Shown: one piece after another, positions 32,046-38,699 of the stretch
Position numbering within the stretch: position 1 is the stretch's first letter
Layout: each line of letters starts with the position of its first letter
Source of the DNA: DATECU01 sp035286745
Lineage (GTDB): Bacteria > Acidobacteriota > Vicinamibacteria > Fen-336
Direction: 5' to 3'
Assembly (NCBI GenBank): GCA_035286745.1
Contig: DATECU010000063.1
Location: forward strand, 1-38,699
DNA length: 38,699 nucleotides
Translations under genes and position numbers: made by a program
The notes under the pieces: generated by a model
Told to the model about the DNA's origin: nothing
The model's database searches: none
What the model saw: the letters and a program-made list of their open reading frames with translations, nothing else

Positions 32046-32459
32046 ATGGATTCGAACATGAACCGACGGGCCTTCAACCGAGCCATGGGGGCGGTGGTGG
32101 CGGGGATGATCGCAGGCTCCCGCCTCCGGGCCGACGAGAAGAAGGCGGACGACAAGTCCGCCAAACACGTGTGCAAGGGCAAGAACGACTGCAAGGGCCA
32201 GGGCGGTTGCCACACAGCCGACAACACCTGCGCCGGCATGAACTCCTGCAAGGGCAAGGGAGGCTGCGCCACCGCCGCCAAGCACGACTGCAAGGCCAAG
32301 AACGACTGCAAGGGTCTGGGGGGATGCAAGAGCGGCGACAACGGTTGTGCGGGGAAGAACTCGTGCAAGGGCAAGGGAGGTTGCGCGGTCCCCGTCAAGG
32401 CGGAAACCAAGAAGGAGAAGAGCTCCTGCAAGGCCAAGGGCTCTTGCAAGGGCGTCTGA
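32046..32459 (+). CDS. Bufferin-like cysteine-rich RiPP precursor with twin-arginine signal
   Basis: This encodes 137 residues from an ATG preceded by AGGAGGGAG at 8 nt spacing. The N-terminus MDSNMNRRAFNRAMGAVVAGM is a twin-arginine-like export signal (RRAF, then a short hydrophobic stretch) ending near residue 29. The mature region has 14 cysteines in four modules of the form C-x5-C-x5-C (for example CKGKNDCKGQGGC) plus a terminal CKAKGSC. Lys and Gly dominate between cysteines. It is followed by DUF692 and DUF2063 genes, the BufB/BufC-type enzymes that modify cysteines of bufferins, which sequester copper or other metals in the periplasm. The closest known relatives by motif appear to be the BufA2-like group; that assignment is from memory of the motif. 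Confidence 0.8.
   Translation: MDSNMNRRAFNRAMGAVVAGMIAGSRLRADEKKADDKSAKHVCKGKNDCKGQGGCHTADNTCAGMNSCKGKGGCATAAKHDCKAKNDCKGLGGCKSGDNGCAGKNSCKGKGGCAVPVKAETKKEKSSCKAKGSCKGV
32172..32384 (+). repeat. 117-bp (39-codon) internal duplication in the bufferin precursor
   Basis: Unit one runs 32172-32288 and unit two starts at 32289 and is recognisable to 32384. Each encodes two C-x5-C-x5-C modules: an 'NDC' module followed by an 'NSC' module. The frame is kept and the cysteine spacing is identical in both units except for the linker lengths. Many codons still match at the third position, indicating a fairly recent duplication or continuing homogenisation. Confidence 0.7.
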
Positions 32460-32502
32460 CGGAGCTCTGAGCCCGCTAGGCACAAGGGCCGGACCTGGTC
32501 CC

Positions 32503-32519
32503 TGCCGGGCGGCCCGGCA
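32503..32519 (+). other. Hairpin between the bufferin precursor and its modifying-enzyme genes
   Basis: TGCCGGG and CCCGGCA form a perfect 7-bp GC-rich stem with a 3-nt loop, 43 nt after the precursor stop and 9 nt before the DUF692 start codon. There is no run of T behind it, so it is not a classical terminator. It may act as a partial terminator or RNA-stability element that keeps enzyme expression below that of the precursor. Confidence 0.45.
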
Positions 32520-32528
32520 AGCACCCGC

Positions 32529-33383
32529 ATGAATCGCTTCCGTCTTCCCGACCTGGGCGTTGGCGTCGGCCTGCGCACCGTGCACTTCGGCCACGTCCTC
32601 GCCCAGCAACCGGAGGTGGACTGGTTCGAGATCATCTCCGAGAACTTCATGGACACCGGTGGCCGGCCGCTCCACGTGCTGGACCAAGTCAGCGAGCGCT
32701 ACCCGATCGCCATGCACGGAGTGTCGCTCTCGATCGGCAGCACGGATCCCCTGAACTTCGAGTACCTGGCCAAGCTCAAGGCTCTGGCCCGGCGAACCGG
32801 CGCCCGCTGGGTGTCGGACCACCTGTGCTGGACCGGGGTGCGGGGCCGGAACACCCACGACCTGCTGCCCCTGCCGTACAACGAGGAGGTTCTGGGCCAC
32901 CTGGTGCCCCGGGTCCGCGCGGTTCAGGATTTCCTGGAGCGGCCGCTGGTGCTGGAGAACCCGTCCTCCTACCTCGAGTTCGCCTCCTCGACCATGAGCG
33001 AGTGGGACTTCCTGACCCGTTTGAGCGAGGAGGCCGATTGCGGCCTGCTGCTGGACGTCAACAACGTCTACGTCAGCGCCTTCAACCACGGCTTCGATCC
33101 GCTGGTCTACATTGACGCCGTGCCCGCCGACCGGGTGGTGCAGTACCACCTGGCCGGCCACACCCACAAGGGCAGCCACCTCCTCGACACCCACTCCGAT
33201 CACGCGCTGCCCGAGGTCTGGAACCTCTTCCGGCGTGCGCTGGCCCGCACCGGCAATCAGGCCACCCTCTACGAGTGGGACGAGGACATCCCGGCTTTCC
33301 ACGTCCTGCTGGCCGAGGCCGCCAAAGCGCGCGCCTACCGTGTCGAGCCGGCCCTCTCGGCGGCGGCGGGCGTCGGTGCCTGA
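32529..33383 (+). CDS. DUF692 multinuclear non-heme iron oxidase (BufB/MNIO-type RiPP enzyme)
   Basis: This encodes 284 residues. It is a TIM-barrel enzyme of the MNIO family, which uses two or three iron ions to oxidise cysteines of peptide precursors, as in MbnB (methanobactin), TglH and BufB. Putative metal ligands are visible in the normal order: E34/E38 region (FEIISENFMD), H63 (MHGVSLSIGS), D97-H98 (SDHLCW), E143 (LENPSSYLEF), D176 and N178 (LLLDVNNVYVSA), H187, H207 and H211 (YHLAGH), D220 (DTHSDH) and E249/D251 (YEWDEDIPAF). It follows the cysteine-rich precursor and overlaps the DUF2063 gene by 8 bp. No Shine-Dalgarno precedes the ATG. Confidence 0.9.
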   Translation: MNRFRLPDLGVGVGLRTVHFGHVLAQQPEVDWFEIISENFMDTGGRPLHVLDQVSERYPIAMHGVSLSIGSTDPLNFEYLAKLKALARRTGARWVSDHLCWTGVRGRNTHDLLPLPYNEEVLGHLVPRVRAVQDFLERPLVLENPSSYLEFASSTMSEWDFLTRLSEEADCGLLLDVNNVYVSAFNHGFDPLVYIDAVPADRVVQYHLAGHTHKGSHLLDTHSDHALPEVWNLFRRALARTGNQATLYEWDEDIPAFHVLLAEAAKARAYRVEPALSAAAGVGA

Positions 33384-34212
33384 CCTGCTGCTCTCGGCTC
33401 TTGAGAGCTGGATGCAGTCGGTGATCGTCCACCCCGGCGGGATCGAAGAGGCGCTGGCTGCGACCGAGGCCCGGAAGCAACTGTCGCCGGAGAGCCTCGA
33501 GGAGGTGATCCTGCCCTCCCGCAGTCTCACCGCGGCGGCCCGTCTCGGCATCTACCAGGGCATGTACCTGCTGCGCATGGAGGAGGCCCTCGCCACCGAC
33601 TACCCGGGCCTCAAGCACTTCCTGGGCGAGCGGCGGTTCTTGGAGCTGGTGCGGGGGTACCTTGAGGCCTTTCCCTCCCGCCACTACAGCCTGAATCGCC
33701 TCGGCGATCACCTGCCCGAGTACCTGGCTCCGCTTCGTGGGCCTGGATCCGGGTTCTGTCATGACCTGGCACGCCTGGAGCTGGCGGTGACCGAGGTCTT
33801 CGACGCCCCAGAGACCCCGCCCCTCGCCGAGGCCATGGTGGCCGCCGTCCCCTCCGAGGCCTGGCCCCAGGCCCGCCTCACGCCGGTGGCGGCCTTCCGC
33901 TGCCTGGCTCTGGGCTATCCGGTGGTCGACTACCTCGACGCCCTGAAAGCGGATCGCCCACCGCGGTCCGGCACCCGCCGTCGCAACACCTGGGTTGTCG
34001 TCTTCAGACGGAGCCTGGCCATTCGGCGTCAGCAGTTGAGCCGCGCCGCCTTTCAGTTGCTGAGCGACCTGGCCGGTGGCGTGCCGGTGGGCGAGGCGGT
34101 GATGCGCGCCCTCGAACGCCCGGGCCCGCGGCCCAGCCAAGACCAGCTCTTCCACTGGTTCCGAGGCTTTGTCAGCGAGGGCCTATTCCGGGAGGTGCAT
34201 CTTGCTCGTTAG
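33376..34212 (+). CDS. DUF2063 (BufC-type) partner protein
   Basis: This encodes 278 residues from a GTG inside the end of the DUF692 gene. The N-terminal DUF2063 domain is recognisable ('LTAAARLGIYQGMYLLRMEEALATDYPGLKHFLGERRFLELVRGYLEAFPSRHYSLNRLGDHLPEYL' in short: a YQGMYLLRM helix, DYPGLKHFLG, and HYSLNRLGDHLPEYL). These proteins bind the precursor and deliver it to the DUF692 enzyme. The C-terminal half, about 140-278, is a second domain with 'RLELAVTEVFDAPE' and ends in a 'LFHWFRGFVSEGLF' segment. The 8-bp overlap implies translational coupling to the enzyme, as expected for a stoichiometric pair. Confidence 0.88.
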   Translation: MPDLLLSALESWMQSVIVHPGGIEEALAATEARKQLSPESLEEVILPSRSLTAAARLGIYQGMYLLRMEEALATDYPGLKHFLGERRFLELVRGYLEAFPSRHYSLNRLGDHLPEYLAPLRGPGSGFCHDLARLELAVTEVFDAPETPPLAEAMVAAVPSEAWPQARLTPVAAFRCLALGYPVVDYLDALKADRPPRSGTRRRNTWVVVFRRSLAIRRQQLSRAAFQLLSDLAGGVPVGEAVMRALERPGPRPSQDQLFHWFRGFVSEGLFREVHLAR

Positions 34213-34312
34213 GTCAGGTGCTCTGAGCTCCCCCGCCGCGCGGATCGGCGCCCACCCGGGGCGTCGCTCCCGAGGATCGCGGATGGCTGGGGTGGGGAAG
34301 CGGGTCGGCGAG

Positions 34313-34386
34313 TGGGCCTGGAAGGACTCGAACCTTCGACTAACCGGTTATGAGCCGGCCGTTCTGACCATCTGAACTACAGGCCC
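34313..34386 (-). tRNA. tRNA-Ile(CAU), precursor of the lysidine-modified tRNA-Ile2
   Basis: The minus strand folds into a complete 74-nt cloverleaf: acceptor GGGCCTG/CAGGCCC, D arm GTTC...GAAC, anticodon arm GCCGG-CTCATAA-CCGGT, and T arm GAAGG-TTCGAGT-CCTTC, discriminator A. The anticodon is CAU. The loop CTCATAA and the GGGCCTG acceptor are like bacterial tRNA-Ile2 rather than initiator or elongator tRNA-Met, so TilS probably converts C34 to lysidine and the tRNA reads AUA. CCA is not encoded. The 100 nt between the DUF2063 gene and the tRNA hold nothing else I can recognise. Confidence 0.85.
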
Positions 34387-34416
34387 ATCCCAAGGGTATC
34401 ACGGGGACCAGAGCCT

Positions 34417-35976
34417 CTAGGCGGGCGGCGGCGGCTTCAGGAGCTTCCGAAAACGGGGGCTGGCCCGCAGGGCCTCGAAGCGCGAATCCCGAGCCAGCAG
34501 GGGCAGGGCCACCGCCCTCTCGGCGTAGGCGCGTTCCAGCACCTGCAGGGCTCGCTCGTTCTCTCCCAGGGCCAGCAGCAGGCGGGCCAGTCGAATCGGT
34601 GGTGCATAACGATAATCGGAGGGCAGGGCGCGGGCCAGGGTCTTTCGTGCTTCCTGGCCTCGGCCGGTGAGCGCCTGCAAGCGGGCCACCTCCAGGAGCG
34701 CCCCCGGGTGGTCTGGCGAGAGCCGGTCCGCGGTTTCGAAGGCGGCTGTCGCCTCCTCGAACGCTCCCAGGTCCTCGAAGGCGGCACCCTGGACCAGATA
34801 GACCGCCGGGTTGGTGGCATCGATGGCCAGCACCGAGCGGCACAGCTCCACCGCCTCCTGAGCCTGGTTGGCGTCGATCAAGAGATCGGCCAGGGCCAGC
34901 TTGGCGGGAATCGCCAGCGGGTCGGTGGCCAGGGCCCGGCGCACCTCGGTCAGCGCGTCGTCCCCGCGGTCTTGACCGCGAAGGCAGTGGTAGCCAAAGC
35001 GATAACGCGCCACCGTTTCCCCCGGGTTCAGGGTGAGAGCCAGGCGGAACTCCCGCTCGGCCCCGGAGAAGTCCCCGTTCGCATAGAGCCGCACCATGGC
35101 GTTCACGCCATGGGCCTCCGCCGAGGCGTCGTCGAGGTGGAGAGCGGTCTCAATCTCCTTCCTGGCCTTGTCGAGGATCTCGCGCGGCGGAAGCAGCTCG
35201 TCGAGGGCCAGGACCAGCTGAGTCTCGGCCAGGCCTCTGTGGACGGCCGCCAACTGAGGGTCGAGCGCGACGGCTTGACCGAACAGAGCCAGCCCACGGC
35301 GGAGCCCGTCGGGAGTCCTCGGTTTGGCCAGCGCCCGGCCCTTCAGGTAGAGCGAGTACGCCTCGGGTTGAACGTGGCCGGGACTCCGGGTCGGGCGAGG
35401 CTCGGCGGGCCATGCCCCGGAGCCGTACTCCAGGCGGATCCGTCTCGCCACCGCCCGGCCCAGCTCGCTCTCCAGCTGCTGCACCTCACGATCCTCTCGC
35501 TCGAAAGCGGCCGACCACAGCGGACCCGGTTCGCCTACCGCGAGAAGGTCGACCGCCACTCGCATCCTATTCCCAGAGCGGCGCAGGCTCCCCTTCAGAA
35601 TGAAGTCCGCCCCCAGTTCTCGGCCGATGTCGGCGATTCCCTTGCGGCTGCGCTTGTAGTGCGCCGCCGTTGCCGGACCGATAACCGTTAGCTGTCCCGG
35701 CGCCGCGCTCCCCAGCTGAGCGATGACCTCGTCGGTCAGGCCGTCGCTCCAGTAGTCCTGCTCCGCTTCGCCGGACGCATTCTCGAAGGGGATCACCGCC
35801 AGCACGATCCGGTTGCGCCCGCGCAGCGGGGGTCCGCCGCTCCACCGGCTGGAAAGCCAGGCCACGAGGGCCACCGCCACCGCCAGCGCCGCCACCGAGA
35901 GAAAGGACGGCCGCACTCGCCACCAACCCGGCGAGCCCGCCCGCCGAGCCTCCGCGGGTTGGGTCTCTTCTGCCAT
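34417..35976 (-). CDS. Membrane-anchored TolB-like domain and TPR protein
   Basis: This encodes 519 residues from the ATG at 35976 (an ATG 12 bp earlier, at 35988, is also in frame). One transmembrane helix lies at about 24-43. Residues about 57-165 form a TolB N-terminal-like domain ('VLAVIPFENASGEAEQDYWSDGLTDEVIAQLG', 'LGADFILKGSLRRSGNRMRVAVDLL'), as found in CadC-like regulators and in the C-terminal part of acidobacterial serine/threonine kinases. The remainder holds seven to nine tetratricopeptide-like repeats. Neither a kinase nor a DNA-binding domain precedes it, so it looks like the sensor half alone. A TATAAG hexamer lies 12 nt before the ATG. Function is unknown. Confidence 0.75.
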   Translation of the reverse strand: MAEETQPAEARRAGSPGWWRVRPSFLSVAALAVAVALVAWLSSRWSGGPPLRGRNRIVLAVIPFENASGEAEQDYWSDGLTDEVIAQLGSAAPGQLTVIGPATAAHYKRSRKGIADIGRELGADFILKGSLRRSGNRMRVAVDLLAVGEPGPLWSAAFEREDREVQQLESELGRAVARRIRLEYGSGAWPAEPRPTRSPGHVQPEAYSLYLKGRALAKPRTPDGLRRGLALFGQAVALDPQLAAVHRGLAETQLVLALDELLPPREILDKARKEIETALHLDDASAEAHGVNAMVRLYANGDFSGAEREFRLALTLNPGETVARYRFGYHCLRGQDRGDDALTEVRRALATDPLAIPAKLALADLLIDANQAQEAVELCRSVLAIDATNPAVYLVQGAAFEDLGAFEEATAAFETADRLSPDHPGALLEVARLQALTGRGQEARKTLARALPSDYRYAPPIRLARLLLALGENERALQVLERAYAERAVALPLLARDSRFEALRASPRFRKLLKPPPPA

Positions 35977-36082
35977 CGTCCACACCATCTTATACGCGGG
36001 GGCTCTCGCCCCCCGAGCCCCCGGACCCGGACCGCAACGAATTCGGTCGCTGCGTATTGCTGGGACCCGCGCACAACGCTCG

Positions 36083-36115
36083 GGCGCTGCCGGGGCTCAA
36101 GACCCTGGCGGCGCC
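36083..36115 (-). terminator. Strong hairpin downstream of rpoD
   Basis: A 13-bp stem (36083-36095 with 36103-36115, two G-T pairs) closes a 7-nt loop, beginning 22 nt after the rpoD stop codon. No U-tract follows, so intrinsic termination would be imperfect; it may also protect the 3' end of the rpoD message. The other 90 bp of the gap to the TPR gene show nothing. Confidence 0.5.
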
Positions 36116-36137
36116 GGAGAAGCCCGGCGGGCGAGGC

Positions 36138-37808
<1,671 letters not shown>

Positions 37809-37831
37809 GCCTAGAGTCTCTCCTTGATCGC

Positions 37832-38699
37832 CTAACTGCTCATCGCCAGGGGTTTGGACAACCCCGCAATCCGCTGCTTGAGCGCCAGGTGCTCGGCCAG
37901 CAGTGCGTCCTGGACCGGTCCCTTGGCGCCCGGAATCTCTTTCTCGATGGCGGCCATCTTGGCCTCCAGGTGCCAGCGCTTGATTTCCAGCGCGCAGTCG
38001 TCCGGGGTGGCGCTCTCGGTGGGAATGGGCGCCACCGCCATGCTGTGCACCAGCTGCTGGTCCTCCGGGTCGGCCAGCTCGCGGGCCAACTCCAAGGCCG
38101 AGACCCGTACCCCGCGGGCCAGCAGATCCCGCGCCGCCTTCAAGATGGGCCCGGAACCCAGGCCCACCAACTCGTCGTCCGTCAGCGCCGCCAGCGCCTG
38201 AGGCACGCCCTCGGCCTCGGTGACGATCAGGGCCAGCAGCCAGCGCTCGGCGGGCGCCAAACGCCTGGCCGCCTGGGTGCGTGCCGCCGGCTGGGCCTGA
38301 GTCGGGGAGCTGGCCCGGCCGCCGCCCAGCGCCTGCCGCAGCTCCTCCCGGGTGGCGGCCTGGTCCAGGCCGCCCAGCTCCACGATGCGGGGAATCCAGG
38401 CCGCTCGTTCCACAGCGCTCTCGATAGCGCCCAGAGACGGGATCAGGGTTCGCAGGTACTCGGCCTTGCCGTGGGGGCTCGAGACGTCGTGCTCGGCCGC
38501 GCCGCGGCGAATCAGCCATTCCATGGCGAGCGGTGCCTCCGCCAGGCGCTGGCGATAGGCGTCGGCCCCCTCCGCTTTCAAGAAGCTGTCGGGATCGTGG
38601 CCGGGGGGCAGCTCCACCACGCTCACCTGCACGCCCTCCCGCACCAGGATCTCCAGGCTCTTTCGGGTGGCTTTCTGCCCGGCTTCGTCCTGGTCGAAG
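37832..38699 (-). CDS. dnaG: DNA primase DnaG (C-terminal part; start outside the window)
   Basis: The reading frame enters from the right edge (upstream part missing). At the edge the frame gives FDQDEAGQKATRKSLEIL, the DxD part of the Toprim metal-binding motif, and then 'LPPGHDPDSFLKAEGADAYRQRL', which follows it in DnaG. The remaining residues form the helical C-terminal domain that contacts the DnaB helicase. DnaG makes RNA primers for replication. Its stop is 23 nt from rpoD. The zinc-binding and catalytic N-terminal domains cannot be examined here. Confidence 0.93.
   Translation of the reverse strand, partial: FDQDEAGQKATRKSLEILVREGVQVSVVELPPGHDPDSFLKAEGADAYRQRLAEAPLAMEWLIRRGAAEHDVSSPHGKAEYLRTLIPSLGAIESAVERAAWIPRIVELGGLDQAATREELRQALGGGRASSPTQAQPAARTQAARRLAPAERWLLALIVTEAEGVPQALAALTDDELVGLGSGPILKAARDLLARGVRVSALELARELADPEDQQLVHSMAVAPIPTESATPDDCALEIKRWHLEAKMAAIEKEIPGAKGPVQDALLAEHLALKQRIAGLSKPLAMSS

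Noticed and set aside
34313..34386. Elongator tRNA-Met
   Set aside because: The CAU anticodon also fits tRNA-Met, but the CTCATAA loop and GGGCCTG acceptor match the tRNA-Ile2 pattern better.

Overview
The window is about 38.7 kb of GC-rich, gene-dense DNA from a diderm-type bacterium that makes meso-DAP peptidoglycan (MurE carries DNPR). Gene content and order (complete mra/dcw cluster with a PASTA-tailed division PBP, dnaG-rpoD, Fur, a B12-type radical SAM protein behind ftsZ, many small secreted proteins) fit Acidobacteriota best, but this is an inference from style and not a proven placement. GTG starts and GTGA/ATGA overlaps between consecutive genes are common.

Layout. 1-1004: tail of a BY-kinase/exopolysaccharide gene and a FecR-domain protein. 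1005-1353: an intergenic strip made largely of three families of wobbly short repeats. 1354-2739 (-): unknown secreted protein. 3030-5561 (+): fur, apbE and an o-succinylbenzoate synthase/N-acylamino acid racemase gene, almost without gaps. 5586-8083 (-): M20 amidohydrolase and folC. 8122-9078 (+): a CheY-HD-GYP protein.

9237-26292 (+): the dcw cluster, in the order mraZ, mraZ (second, divergent copy), rsmH, ftsL, ftsI, murE, murF, mraY, murD, ftsW, murG, murC, ftsQ, ftsA, a 65-residue zinc-ribbon protein, ftsZ. murB and ddl are not here. Each mraZ is preceded by its own set of three GTG-containing boxes spaced exactly 10 bp. ftsA appears to start at CTG. The cluster builds the lipid II precursor (MurE, MurF, MurD, MurC, MraY, MurG), and its septal polymerase (FtsW-FtsI), divisome link (FtsQ-FtsL) and cytoskeleton (FtsA-FtsZ).

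26361-31888: radical SAM protein, a small lipoprotein, a GH18-like secreted protein and a degenerate AcpS-like protein (-), pgeF (+), then RNase HI and a coiled-coil C4 zinc-ribbon protein (-).

32046-34212 (+): a three-gene bufferin-type RiPP locus: a twin-arginine, 14-cysteine precursor with an internal 39-residue duplication, a DUF692 (MNIO) modifying enzyme and its DUF2063 partner. This is the most interesting accessory system in the window. It is followed by tRNA-Ile(CAU), a TolB-like/TPR membrane protein, and the rpoD and dnaG genes (-), dnaG running off the right edge.

Several genes lack a Shine-Dalgarno sequence but have a TANNNT box 6-9 nt before the start codon, which suggests leaderless transcripts.
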